DNA from: Candidatus Scalindua sp.
Lineage (GTDB): Bacteria; Planctomycetota; Brocadiia; Brocadiales; Scalinduaceae
NCBI GenBank assembly: GCA_018670825.1
Contig: JABHIW010000012.1
Location: 1 to 57,102 of the forward strand
Direction: 5' to 3'
Length of the DNA: 57,102 nt
Position numbers and translations under genes: made by a program
Shown: positions 46,073-55,552 of the stretch, piece after piece
How the letters are laid out: the number at the start of each line of letters is the position of its first letter
Position numbering within the stretch: position 1 is the stretch's first letter
The notes under the pieces: generated by a model
The model's input: only the letters and a program-made list of their open reading frames with translations
What the model was told of the DNA's origin: nothing
The model's database searches: none

Positions 46073-47242
46073 ATGGAAAAACAGAAGATATTCGAAAACG
46101 TGTGGATAAGGGCGTTGGCAATTGTATGTGTACTGGCCCTATTTTTCACATTATGTTATTTCCTGAAAGGTATCCTGATTTCGCTTTTCCTTGCCTTTAC
46201 TATTGCATATATCTTTGATCCCGTAGCTGATTATATTTCAAAGAGAAAACTCATATTTTCAAAAAGATGCGTGCCACGTGGTTTGGCAATAGCAATACTT
46301 TTAACTTTGGTATTTCTGGTTATGGGAGGGTTGTTAACATATACAGTACCTAAAACGGTTAATGGCGTCCAGCGAGTAGGGACTAAGCTGAAGAGTCAGT
46401 ATCCAAAGTATCAGGAACAGGTTATAGGCATAGTTGATAAATTCGAGGGGACGGAGCTTGGAGCATTTCTGAAATTACAACTGGAAAATAAAGAAGGAAA
46501 AACCTCTGTTGCCAGGAGTGCAGCAGATGAAAATTTCAGGATTCCGCAACTTATACGTGACCTGCGGAAACATGTGCCACAGGTAATGAATGTGGTACTG
46601 GGAGCGGTAAAGGACATATTTTACAGTACATTTGGTTTTATTGGAGTAATCGTAAATATTATTGTTTTCGGTGTTGTTACTGTGTATCTGTTAAATGATT
46701 TTAATACAATTATATCAAAGGGTAATGAACTATTGCCGTCTACGAAAAAAGATAAAATAGTTGATATTGTGTCCAAGATAGACGGAAACCTCAAGGCCTT
46801 TTTCAGGGGCCAGATGACCGTTTGTGCTATCCTCTCTATTATTTATGGTATAGGGCTTACTGCCATAGGAATTCCAATGTCTTTTCTGCTGGCCTTTGTG
46901 GGTGGGTTTGGGAATATGATACCTTATGTTGGAATTGGATTTGGATTGATACCTGCCATAGTCCTCGCTTTTATTCAATATCAGGATATTACTCATATAC
47001 TCCTTGTTGGATTGGTTTTTGGCATAGGACAATTCCTGGAAGGAACTCTGATAACACCGAAAATTGTGGGTACAAAGTTAGGGCTGAACCCAGTTGCCAT
47101 CATACTGTCAATCTTGATTTGTGGTGAAATATTTGGCTTTTTAGGTCTATTACTGGCAGTGCCTATTGCATCAGTAGTTAAAGTGTTGATTGATGAGGGG
47201 ATTATTAAGTATAAAGAGACAAAGCTTTTTAAAGGAAGTTAG
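46073..47242 (+). CDS. AI-2E family transporter (PerM/YhhT-like)
   Basis: A 389-residue polytopic membrane protein, about eight helices. The family's C-terminal blocks are seen: GGFGNMIPYVGIGFGLIPA, GQFLEGTLITPKIVGTKLGLNP and FGFLGLLLAVPIASV. Members are described as AI-2 or sodium-proton exporters; the substrate here is unknown. It lies 195 bases before uvrB. Confidence 0.9.
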   Translation: MEKQKIFENVWIRALAIVCVLALFFTLCYFLKGILISLFLAFTIAYIFDPVADYISKRKLIFSKRCVPRGLAIAILLTLVFLVMGGLLTYTVPKTVNGVQRVGTKLKSQYPKYQEQVIGIVDKFEGTELGAFLKLQLENKEGKTSVARSAADENFRIPQLIRDLRKHVPQVMNVVLGAVKDIFYSTFGFIGVIVNIIVFGVVTVYLLNDFNTIISKGNELLPSTKKDKIVDIVSKIDGNLKAFFRGQMTVCAILSIIYGIGLTAIGIPMSFLLAFVGGFGNMIPYVGIGFGLIPAIVLAFIQYQDITHILLVGLVFGIGQFLEGTLITPKIVGTKLGLNPVAIILSILICGEIFGFLGLLLAVPIASVVKVLIDEGIIKYKETKLFKGS

Positions 47243-47252
47243 ACACTAATTC

Positions 47253-47275
47253 CCCCCCGGACAAACAGCGCCGAG
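47253..47275 (-). repeat. Distant inverted copy of the 27-bp repeat at 4961
   Basis: Read on the minus strand this is CTCGGCGCTGTTTGTCCGGG plus G residues, differing from the 4988-5014 unit at three of 22 positions. It shows that the unit is dispersed. Confidence 0.65.
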
Positions 47276-47382
47276 GGCGAGTAAAAGGCACGAATTTACA
47301 CTAATTAACATTGGTTTAATACCTAGTCTTTTGTTGCGGAGTGACTTGGTTTAAAATATCGGCAATTCTACAACTTATTGAT

Positions 47383-47400
47383 ATTTAGGAATTCCTAAAT
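47383..47400. promoter_or_regulatory. 18-bp perfect palindrome upstream of uvrB
   Basis: ATTTAGGAATTCCTAAAT is an exact palindrome, followed at once by another ATTCCTAAAT-like half. It ends 36 bases before the uvrB ATG, a good position for a repressor site. It does not match the LexA boxes I know from other phyla, so a regulator cannot be named. Confidence 0.45.
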
Positions 47401-47436
47401 TCCTAAATCTTAAAGTGTGTAGATAATTCATACAAT

Positions 47437-49419
47437 ATGTCTATTTTCAAATTATCATCAAAATATAAACCTCAGGGTGACCAGCCCGAGGCGATAAAGA
47501 AATTAACAAAAGCATTTAAATCAGGTGAAAAGTTCCAGACTCTTATGGGAGTAACAGGCTCAGGAAAGACATTCACCATGGCAAACGTTATAAAAGCGCT
47601 GGGTAAGCCGACACTCGTGATGTCCCATAACAAAACTCTCGCCGCACAGCTTTACAGCGAATTCAAAGAGTTCTTTCCGGAAAATGCGGTAGGATATTTT
47701 GTCAGTTATTATGATTATTATCAGCCGGAGGCCTATATTCCGCAGAGGGATATCTATATTGAAAAAGAGTCGACAATAAATCAGGAGATAGACCGCCTTC
47801 GCCTGGCGGCAACAAGCGCCCTTATGTCACGTAAGGACGTGATATTAGTGGCAAGCGTTTCCTGTATTTACGGTCTGGGCTCACCGGAAGAGTATCGGGA
47901 GATGTATGTGCCGTTAAAAAAGGGGCAGGAGATAGAACGTGATACACTGCTCCTGAAACTTGTTAACATACTTTACGAGAGAAGTGACATTAAATTTGAG
48001 CGTGGTGTATTTCGCGTTAATGGCGATGTGATAGATGTATATCCCGCATATGAAAAATTTGCCTACCGCATCGAACTATTTGGTGATGAGGTAGATGGCC
48101 TCTCAATTATTGATCCGGTAACAGGAGATAAATTAGAGGAGATGGAAGAGATCTCTATCTATCCGGCCAAACACTTTGTAATGCCGGAAGGCAAGATTGA
48201 GGGTGTTATCGAATCTATTGAAAGTGAGCTTGATGCCCGACTGAAGGAGCTGCGTTCCCAAAATAAAGATTTTGAGGCACAACGTCTGGAGGCAAGAACA
48301 CGTTACGATATGGAGATGCTGTCAGAGATAGGTTTTTGCCATGGCATTGAAAACTATTCTCGTCATATCAGTGGCCGTGCACCGGGAGATCGACCATTTT
48401 CACTTCTTGATTACTTTTCTGATGAATTTCTCATGATTGTTGATGAATCACATGTGGCAATTCCTCAGATTCGTGGTATGTATGCAGGGGACAGATCACG
48501 GAAGGAGACTCTGGTGAAATATGGTTTCAGGCTTCCTTCTGCTCTGGATAACAGGCCATTACGTTTTGATGAATGGGAGTCAATAGTTCAACAGGTATTG
48601 CTGGTCTCAGCAACTCCTGCAGAGTATGAGATAAATAAGTGCCATGGCAAGACTGTTGAACAGGTAATTCGGCCGACAGGGCTCCTGGATCCAATAGTAA
48701 GGATATTGCCTGCAAAGACACAGGTCAAAGACCTTCTGCAGCAGATCAGGAAGAGAGTGGATAAAAAAGAGCGTGTTCTTGTCACAACGTTAACAAAGCG
48801 GCTTGCAGAAGATTTGAGCGAATACATAAAAGAAGAGGGCCTTAAAGGAATGTATTTACATTCAGAATTTAACGCTATTGAGCGGGTGGAGATACTTAAA
48901 GATCTCAGACTTGGGAAGTTTGACGTAGTTGTAGGCGTAAACCTGTTGAGAGAAGGGCTTGATCTGCCTGAGGTATCATTGGTTGCAATATTGGATGCTG
49001 ATAAAGAAGGGTTTCTTCGTTCTGAGACATCTCTTATACAAACAATAGGACGGACAGCAAGAAACGTAAACGCGGAAGTTATATTGTACGCTGATAAAGT
49101 AACACAATCCATGCAGAAAGCCATGGATGAAACGGAGAGAAGACGTAAGATCCAGTTTGAACACAATAAACAAAATAATATCACGCCACAGACTATTCGC
49201 AAGGAAATCAGAAAAAGCCTTGAAGATGAAAGTGCTACAAAAAAGCTTGCCAGGCAGATGGTTAAAGAAGATGAGGCCGAATACGTAACCCAGGAATATA
49301 TAAGAGAGCTTGAAGAAGAGATGCTTCAGGCTGCCAGAGATCTCAACTTTGAAAAGGCAGCAGAAATACGTGACAGGGTACTGAAATTACAATCGGAGAT
49401 GGGGATGGAAACGGTATAA
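47437..49419 (+). CDS. uvrB: Excinuclease ABC subunit B
   Basis: A 660-residue nucleotide-excision-repair helicase-like protein. It has Walker A GVTGSGKT at 38-45, the beta-hairpin region [26 protein letters not shown] in motif II, motif V-VI ([14 protein letters not shown] and QTIGRTARN) and a C-terminal UVR motif ([16 protein letters not shown]). It loads on damaged DNA with UvrA and recruits UvrC. The sequence appears intact, in contrast to mutS in this window. Confidence 0.98.
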   Translation: MSIFKLSSKYKPQGDQPEAIKKLTKAFKSGEKFQTLMGVTGSGKTFTMANVIKALGKPTLVMSHNKTLAAQLYSEFKEFFPENAVGYFVSYYDYYQPEAYIPQRDIYIEKESTINQEIDRLRLAATSALMSRKDVILVASVSCIYGLGSPEEYREMYVPLKKGQEIERDTLLLKLVNILYERSDIKFERGVFRVNGDVIDVYPAYEKFAYRIELFGDEVDGLSIIDPVTGDKLEEMEEISIYPAKHFVMPEGKIEGVIESIESELDARLKELRSQNKDFEAQRLEARTRYDMEMLSEIGFCHGIENYSRHISGRAPGDRPFSLLDYFSDEFLMIVDESHVAIPQIRGMYAGDRSRKETLVKYGFRLPSALDNRPLRFDEWESIVQQVLLVSATPAEYEINKCHGKTVEQVIRPTGLLDPIVRILPAKTQVKDLLQQIRKRVDKKERVLVTTLTKRLAEDLSEYIKEEGLKGMYLHSEFNAIERVEILKDLRLGKFDVVVGVNLLREGLDLPEVSLVAILDADKEGFLRSETSLIQTIGRTARNVNAEVILYADKVTQSMQKAMDETERRRKIQFEHNKQNNITPQTIRKEIRKSLEDESATKKLARQMVKEDEAEYVTQEYIRELEEEMLQAARDLNFEKAAEIRDRVLKLQSEMGMETV

Positions 49420-49607
49420 GTGTACGCAAGAATGTAATTTTAAGTTTAGTGGTTGTTGTGGATAAGAACTGATAGTTATTAAAAGATAATGAATGACAGG
49501 TTAATTTTGGTGAAGAGAGTCTCGCCCACAAAAGAGTTCTTTTAAAAAATTAGTGTTAATTTGTGTCATAACGTTCGTGTCTAAAAAATTATTAAATTAT
49601 TACAAAC

Positions 49608-50516
49608 ATGAAGACAGAATTTGATTTTGAGAAAATAAAAGAGATTGTTCAGTTGGCGATAAAGGAAGATATCGGTGACGGAGATATTACCTCTAAGATA
49701 TTCATTCCCGATGGTTCCAAATCAGAGGGAGTGTTAGTAGCGAAGGAAACCGGTATTGTTGCCGGTTTACCGGTTGCCGGATATGTTCTTTCGCAAATAG
49801 ATAAGGAACTGCTTCTTTCGGTCAATATTGCAGATGGCTCAAGGGTTGAGAAAGGTGAGGTAATAGCAAGGGTAAAAGGCTTAACGTTATCATTGCTATC
49901 AGCAGAAAGAGTGATGCTTAATTTCCTGCAGAAGCTTTCCGGTATTGCAACGGCGACGAACAAGTTTGCGGAAAAAATTAAGGAATATAAAACTCAGATT
50001 CTGGATACACGGAAGACTACACCCGGGTGGCGCTACCTCGAAAAATATGCTGTAAAAACCGGTGGGGGTGCTAATCATAGAATGGGACTGTATGATCAGA
50101 TTCTGATAAAAGACAATCATCTCAAAATTATGGAATCGGAAAAAGAGAACGGTGATATAGGCCATCTTGTAAAAAAAGCCCGAGAACAAATAGCAGATGA
50201 AGTACTTATAGAAGTTGAGGTAGAAGATTTATGCCAGATCAAGGATATGATGGATGCCGGTGTCGATATAATTTTATTTGACAATATGGTCCCTTCAAAA
50301 ATAAATGAAGCGGTAGAAATGGTTAGGGAGTGGGGAAATAGTTGTGATGCAGGAACAGGCAGAGCGATATTAACAGAAGCGTCAGGTAATATTACCATTG
50401 AAAATGTTGAAGAATATGCAAAGGCAGGAGTGGACAGAATATCGATTGGAATGATAACACACTCTGCCAGGGCATTGGATATATCTTTTGATATAAGTTA
50501 TAAAGTAATGCTATAA
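49608..50516 (+). CDS. nadC: Nicotinate-nucleotide diphosphorylase (carboxylating)
   Basis: A 302-residue enzyme converting quinolinate and PRPP to nicotinate mononucleotide in NAD synthesis. It has DIGDGDITS at 21-29, LNFLQKLSGIAT, DTRKTTPGWR at 133-142, GGGANHRMG at 152-160 and KDNH at 168-171, all family signatures. It is 45 bases before the glycosylglycerate phosphatase gene, possibly in one transcript. Confidence 0.96.
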   Translation: MKTEFDFEKIKEIVQLAIKEDIGDGDITSKIFIPDGSKSEGVLVAKETGIVAGLPVAGYVLSQIDKELLLSVNIADGSRVEKGEVIARVKGLTLSLLSAERVMLNFLQKLSGIATATNKFAEKIKEYKTQILDTRKTTPGWRYLEKYAVKTGGGANHRMGLYDQILIKDNHLKIMESEKENGDIGHLVKKAREQIADEVLIEVEVEDLCQIKDMMDAGVDIILFDNMVPSKINEAVEMVREWGNSCDAGTGRAILTEASGNITIENVEEYAKAGVDRISIGMITHSARALDISFDISYKVML

Positions 50517-50561
50517 TCAATATCGAAACATTTATCTAAAAGAAATAGGATCTCTACATAT

Positions 50562-51383
50562 ATGGATAATAATGAAATAAAAATCGTTTTTACGGATTTA
50601 GATGGTACTTTACTGGATCATAGCACCTACTCTTATAGTGAGGCAGAAAATGCATTAATGTCGCTTAGACAGAAAGGCATTCATCTTGTTTTATGTTCCA
50701 GTAAATCCAGGGACGAAATCAAGATCTATCGCGATAAACTGACAAATAATGAACCCTTTATATCAGAAAACGGTGGAGCTATATACATTCCTGAAAAATA
50801 TGGTCTGAAGTGCGAGTTTGATAAAACTGATAGCGGTTTTTTAGTGATAGAGATTGGTTCTGAATACAAAATTCTCAAGATTGCCTTTGAAAAAATAAAA
50901 AGGGAAACCGGTATAAATGTAAAAAGCATTGCGGATTTTACGGTAGATGAAATTGTTAAATTGACAGGTTTGAATAGAGAAGAAGCTTGTCTCGCCCAAA
51001 AAAAAGAATATTCACTACCTTTTATTATTGATGGAAATGAAGAGGATGTTAAGAATATTAAAGATGCAATCCAATTATCAGGTTTCAATTATACTGAAGG
51101 TGCAAGGTTTGCGTATCTTATGGGTGGAAATGACAAGGGAAAGGCCGTCAATATCCTGATAGACATTTACCGGAAAAATTATCCTGAGACAAAAATATTA
51201 ACTGTTGGCCTGGGAGACAGTTTAAATGATCTTCCGATGTTGGAAGCAGTGGATAAGAAATTCCTTGTTAAGAAGGAATTGGGGAACTATGAAGAGCGCA
51301 TAAAGGTTGATGACCTTAATTATGCCGATGGTATCGGGCCGATTGGTTGGAATAAAGCGATTCTAGGTTTGTTTGGTAAGTAG
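50562..51383 (+). CDS. HAD-family mannosyl/glucosyl-3-phosphoglycerate phosphatase
   Basis: A 273-residue HAD-IIB phosphatase. The nucleophile block is TDLDGTLLDH (Asp12, Asp14), followed by YSEAENALMSLRQKGI and CSSKSRDEI, and later GLGDSLNDLPML. The pattern and length are those of mannosyl-3-phosphoglycerate phosphatases, which also accept glucosyl-3-phosphoglycerate. It lies just before the GT81-like synthase gene, so the probable product is glucosylglycerate (or mannosylglycerate), a compatible solute. Confidence 0.82.
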   Translation: MDNNEIKIVFTDLDGTLLDHSTYSYSEAENALMSLRQKGIHLVLCSSKSRDEIKIYRDKLTNNEPFISENGGAIYIPEKYGLKCEFDKTDSGFLVIEIGSEYKILKIAFEKIKRETGINVKSIADFTVDEIVKLTGLNREEACLAQKKEYSLPFIIDGNEEDVKNIKDAIQLSGFNYTEGARFAYLMGGNDKGKAVNILIDIYRKNYPETKILTVGLGDSLNDLPMLEAVDKKFLVKKELGNYEERIKVDDLNYADGIGPIGWNKAILGLFGK

Positions 51384-51479
51384 TAATCAGTTAGCAGTAA
51401 CGTTAGGCACTCTGTACCTTTTCAGTACATTGGCGCTAATTTATTTGTCAGGACTCAAATAGAGTGGGAGGTTCGTATT

Positions 51480-52697
51480 ATGGGTGACTTTCATCAGTCA
51501 GGAGAAATCACAACACTACACAGATTTGGTAGTAGGGATATTGCCAAACTGGAGGCAGAAATAAAAAAACTCTCACGTCTGAGGCCTATTGCACTTGTCT
51601 TGCCGACAATTTTCACTGAACTTAAAGGTGCGGCTTTACCTGCAATTCTAAACGAATTAAAGGGAGTTAAATACTTAAAACAGATAATTGTAACCCTGGG
51701 CAGGTTTAATAAGGAACAATTTAATTATGCGAAAGAGTTCTTTTCTGTTTTACCTCAGGAGGTAACGTTGATATGGAACGATGGCCCCAGGGTTAAGAAG
51801 CTTTATAAACTACTTGATGAAAAGAACGTTCCTGCAGGGTCAGATGGTAAGGGAAGATCCGCGTGGATGGCTTATGGTTATATTCTGGCAAGTGAAAAAT
51901 CAAAGGTAATCGTATTGCACGACTGTGACGTACTGACGTACAGCAGAGAATTCCTCGCGCGGTTATGTTATCCGGTTGTTAACCAAGATCTGGATTTTGA
52001 ATTTTGCAAAGGATATTATAGCCGAGTTACTGATCGTATGCATGGCCGGGTAACCAGACTCCTTGTTACCCCTCTGTTAAGGGCACTAAGCAAGTTGCTG
52101 GGGGACCTTGATTTTCTAAAATATATGGATAGCTTCAGATATCCATTGGCGGGAGAATTTTCCATGGTAGCTGACCTTGCAAGGGTAAACAGGATTCCCG
52201 GAGATTGGGGGCTGGAAGTGGGGGTCCTGGCAGAGATATACAGGAATTGTTCCAAGAAAAGAATATGTCAGGTGGATATATGTGAAACATATGAACATAA
52301 ACATCAGCCGCTCTCTGAAGAAGATACTACAACAGGATTAATGAAGATGAGCATAGACATCACCAAGACAATTTTTACAACGTTAGCAAGTGCAGGCATA
52401 ATATTCAATGAGGGTTTCTTCCGTACGTTAAGCATAACATATCTGAGGACTGCTCAGGCCTTTATTGAAAAATATGAAACTGATTCAGCAATAAACGGGT
52501 TGTACTTTGACAGGCACCTTGAGACAAAGGCAGTAGAGGCCTTTACTAAAGGGCTTAAGATTGCAGGCGACAAATTCCTAGACGATCCAAGTGGATCACC
52601 ACTGATACCGAACTGGAGCAGGGTAAGTTCGGCAATACCAGATTTCTTTGAAAAGCTTATTGACGCCGTTGAGAGTGATAATGAAAGGGACAAATAA
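51480..52697 (+). CDS. Glucosyl-3-phosphoglycerate synthase-like glycosyltransferase (GT81 type)
   Basis: A 405-residue GT-A transferase. It has DGKGRSAWMAYGYI, the metal-binding motif VLHDCDV (Asp148, Asp150), FCKGYYSRVTDRMHGRVTRL, PLAGEFSM and WGLEVGVLAEI, then CQVDICETYEHKHQPL. These blocks match glucosyl-3-phosphoglycerate synthases, which transfer glucose from an NDP-sugar to 3-phosphoglycerate. The adjacent phosphatase would finish the synthesis of glucosylglycerate. A terminator-like hairpin follows at 52710-52746. Confidence 0.82.
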   Translation: MGDFHQSGEITTLHRFGSRDIAKLEAEIKKLSRLRPIALVLPTIFTELKGAALPAILNELKGVKYLKQIIVTLGRFNKEQFNYAKEFFSVLPQEVTLIWNDGPRVKKLYKLLDEKNVPAGSDGKGRSAWMAYGYILASEKSKVIVLHDCDVLTYSREFLARLCYPVVNQDLDFEFCKGYYSRVTDRMHGRVTRLLVTPLLRALSKLLGDLDFLKYMDSFRYPLAGEFSMVADLARVNRIPGDWGLEVGVLAEIYRNCSKKRICQVDICETYEHKHQPLSEEDTTTGLMKMSIDITKTIFTTLASAGIIFNEGFFRTLSITYLRTAQAFIEKYETDSAINGLYFDRHLETKAVEAFTKGLKIAGDKFLDDPSGSPLIPNWSRVSSAIPDFFEKLIDAVESDNERDK

Positions 52698-52709
52698 GTT
52701 TTATTTTAG

Positions 52710-52746
52710 GCTGGATTCACCGGTGATTTACAGAATCAAATCCAGC
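52710..52746 (+). terminator. Terminator-like hairpin after the synthase gene
   Basis: GCTGGATT (52710-52717) pairs with AATCCAGC (52739-52746), with a shorter inner stem, and TTTATATAAT follows. It lies 13 bases after the stop. Confidence 0.5.
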
Positions 52747-52806
52747 TTTATATAATCCCTTTTGATTAGTTAGGCAAGTTAACAATTTCCGTCATAAAGA
52801 AAGAAT

Positions 52807-53991
52807 ATGGAAGGCATAAAAATAATAGATAATATTTATTGGGTTGGAGCATTAGACCATGAAATGAGGGTCTTTGATTTAATCTTTAAGACAGATCATG
52901 GGACTACTTATAATGCTTATTTGATAAAGGATAAGAAAACCGCGTTAATAGATGCGGTGAAAGAACCTTTTACAAAAGAGTATATTTCAAGGATTGGTTC
53001 ACTGGTTGATTTCAAGGATATTGATTATATAGTTATTAATCATACAGAGCCTGACCATACAGGAGCACTTCCGGAACTACTGAAGTATGCATGCAACGCG
53101 GAGATTGTAGTTTCAAAAGCCGGTGGGCATTTACTGAAAGAGATAGTTAATATGCCCTTGAATCTAACAACCATTGATAAGTGTCCTAATATAGATTTGG
53201 GTACTTGCGGACTAAAATTTTTTCCTGCACCTTATTTACACTGGCCGGACACCATTTTTACGTATTTAGATAAAGAGAAAATACTTTTTACGTCTGATGC
53301 CTTTGGCGCTCATTATTGTGATGAAAGAATGTTTGATGATTTGGTTGGCGATTTTGATCCCCAGTTTCACTTTTACTATGACAGCATAATGCGTCCATTT
53401 AAACCGTATATTCTTAAAGCTATCGAAAGGATTGAGGATTTAGATATTGAAATTATTGCACCTGCACATGGGCCGATTATACGTAAAAATCCACAGAAAT
53501 ATATTGAAAGTTACTTTCGCTGGAGCCAGACTCAGACAGATGAAATAAAGAATATTTTGATTCTGTATACGAGTGTATATGGAAGTACGAAAAAAATGGC
53601 GGAAGCCATTACCAAAGGGGCTTCAGAAATGGGTGCAAATGTTAAAATCTTAGATGTAAATGAAATAGATCCTCAATTTATCAGGGACGCTATTGAAAAA
53701 GCGGATGGTATAATTGTCGGATCTCCAACAATTGTTGGGGATGTTCCAATACCTATCTGGGACGCGCTTACCCTTATTTCTACCGTTAAATCCAGCATTA
53801 AGTTGGGGGCTGCTTTTGGTTCTTATGGTTGGAGTGGTGAAGCCGCGAAAATGGTTGAGGAGAGACTAAGCGGGCTGCACATAAAGCTTCATAAATCTTC
53901 CTTAAAGATAAAATTTACCCCGGACGATACTACTATAGAAGAGTGTCAGGTATTTGGAAAAGAGTTTGTAATCGCCCTGAAACAAAAATAA
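52807..53991 (+). CDS. Flavodiiron protein (A-type flavoprotein, FprA-like)
   Basis: A 394-residue two-domain protein. The N-terminal beta-lactamase-like domain has the diiron ligands H79-x-E81-x-D83-H84, H145, D164 and a His in APAHGPI. The C-terminal flavodoxin domain starts near residue 250 with LYTSVYGSTKKMAEA, the FMN phosphate loop. Such enzymes reduce O2 to water or NO to N2O using electrons from rubredoxin or a similar donor. It would protect an anaerobe. It is between the synthase and glycerate kinase genes but is likely unrelated to them in function. Confidence 0.93.
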   Translation: MEGIKIIDNIYWVGALDHEMRVFDLIFKTDHGTTYNAYLIKDKKTALIDAVKEPFTKEYISRIGSLVDFKDIDYIVINHTEPDHTGALPELLKYACNAEIVVSKAGGHLLKEIVNMPLNLTTIDKCPNIDLGTCGLKFFPAPYLHWPDTIFTYLDKEKILFTSDAFGAHYCDERMFDDLVGDFDPQFHFYYDSIMRPFKPYILKAIERIEDLDIEIIAPAHGPIIRKNPQKYIESYFRWSQTQTDEIKNILILYTSVYGSTKKMAEAITKGASEMGANVKILDVNEIDPQFIRDAIEKADGIIVGSPTIVGDVPIPIWDALTLISTVKSSIKLGAAFGSYGWSGEAAKMVEERLSGLHIKLHKSSLKIKFTPDDTTIEECQVFGKEFVIALKQK

Positions 53992-54008
53992 ATATCACCT
54001 CACGTTGT

Positions 54009-54036
54009 AATTTCTGTTGCTGAAACAACAGAAATT
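54009..54036 (+). terminator. Terminator-like hairpin after the flavodiiron gene
   Basis: AATTTCTGTTG (54009-54019) and CAACAGAAATT (54026-54036) form an 11-bp stem with a six-base loop, starting 17 bases after the stop codon and followed by an AT-rich run. Confidence 0.55.
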
Positions 54037-54149
54037 TATATATCAATTCTTTAATATAGATCCTGACTCAAGTTCAGGGTGACGATATAGAGCTCCAGTA
54101 ATCACAATACTTAAATTAATTTTTATTATGAAAATGTTTTGAGGTGAAG

Positions 54150-55475
54150 ATGCCTATTCTTAGAGAACATGCAAATGAAATCTTTAAACACGTACTGAGC
54201 ACATTAGATCCGGAACAGTTAGTTAAGGAAAAAGTCAGTATTCAGGATTCTACACTTATAGTAGAAAAAAGAGAATATAACCTCAATAATTATGAAAATA
54301 TCTATGTGGTAGGTGGTGGAAAGGCATGTGCTCCAATGGCTAAAGCCATGGAAGAACTTCTCGGAGACAAAATAGATAATGGTCTCATTGTCGTGAAATA
54401 CAACCATGGCTTACCTCTTAATAAGATTGAGACTGTCGAAGCATCACATCCTATTCCGGATAAGAATGGCATAAGAGGCACTTCTGACATTCTCAGGCTT
54501 TTATCCAAAACCGGTGAAAAAGATCTGGTTATTTGCCTTATCTCCGGAGGAGGATCTGCTCTACTCGTTCAACCACATAAAGAGATAACATTACCGGGCT
54601 TGCAGATTATCTCAACTAAACTACTTGCCTGTGGGGCCAGGATCGACGAAATCAATACGGTAAGAAAACATTTATCTTCGATAAAGGGCGGACAGCTTGC
54701 CAGGGCTTCTTACCCTTCAACACTTATCACGCTAATACTGTCTGATGTCGTTGGAGATCCGATGGATATTATAGCATCCGGCCCTACCGTACCTGATGAA
54801 AGCACTTTTGAAGATGCCTATAAAATAATTCAGAAATACTCATTAGAAGATAAGATACTGAATAGCGTTTATCGTTTTCTCAGGAGCGGAAAGACGGGGA
54901 AAATCGAAGAAACACCTAAAAATGGTGATGAGATATTTGATAACACTCAAAACGTAATTGTCGGTTCCAATAAAATAGCATTGGATGCAGCTGAAAAGAA
55001 AGCTAAAGACCTGGGGTATAATACGATAATCCTTTCCTCTCTGGTGGAAGGTGAAAGCAAGGACGCCGCTAAATTTTTTGCAGCGATTGCCAAAGAGGTT
55101 AGTCGAACCGGTACACCAGTCCCCAAACCCGCATGTATAATTGCAGGAGGAGAAACAACCGTTACGATAAAAGGCAAGGGAAAGGGTGGCAGAAATCAGG
55201 AATTTGCCCTTTCTGCAGCTCTGGAAATATCAGGATGTGATGGTATTGTCGTCTTAAGCGCAGGTACCGATGGAACTGACGGGCCAACAGACGCAACGGG
55301 CGCAATCGTTGATTCTAATACTTGTAAAAATGCCAAAGTGAAATTCTGCTTGAAGCCTGAAGAATATTTAAGGAGAAATGACTCTTATAATTTTTTCAAC
55401 AATACCGGAGAGCACATAATTACCGGCCCAACAATGACTAATGTGATGGATATAATGATTTCTTTAATAGATTAG
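54150..55475 (+). CDS. Glycerate 2-kinase (MOFRL/GckA family)
   Basis: A 441-residue kinase. It has VGGGKACAPMAKAM and EASHPIPDKNG, LISGGGSALL, INTVRKHLSSIKGGQLA, DVVGDPMDIIASGPT, and the C-terminal MOFRL block (AGGETTVTIKGKGKGGRNQEFAL, SAGTDGTDGPTDA). It phosphorylates glycerate to 2-phosphoglycerate. In this cluster it could recover glycerate released from glucosylglycerate. The ATG at 54150 is preferred to the GTG at 54144, with GAGG just upstream. Confidence 0.92.
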   Translation: MPILREHANEIFKHVLSTLDPEQLVKEKVSIQDSTLIVEKREYNLNNYENIYVVGGGKACAPMAKAMEELLGDKIDNGLIVVKYNHGLPLNKIETVEASHPIPDKNGIRGTSDILRLLSKTGEKDLVICLISGGGSALLVQPHKEITLPGLQIISTKLLACGARIDEINTVRKHLSSIKGGQLARASYPSTLITLILSDVVGDPMDIIASGPTVPDESTFEDAYKIIQKYSLEDKILNSVYRFLRSGKTGKIEETPKNGDEIFDNTQNVIVGSNKIALDAAEKKAKDLGYNTIILSSLVEGESKDAAKFFAAIAKEVSRTGTPVPKPACIIAGGETTVTIKGKGKGGRNQEFALSAALEISGCDGIVVLSAGTDGTDGPTDATGAIVDSNTCKNAKVKFCLKPEEYLRRNDSYNFFNNTGEHIITGPTMTNVMDIMISLID

Positions 55476-55552
55476 TTTTATCATAATAATCTGGGCAGAG
55501 GAAGGATAAGAATTAATTCTTTATTAATTGGAGAAATTTAAGATAATTCATT

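Noticed and set aside
47383..47400. Palindrome before uvrB as a LexA (SOS) box
   Set aside because: It does not match the LexA consensus forms I know from Proteobacteria or Gram-positives; kept only as an unnamed palindrome.
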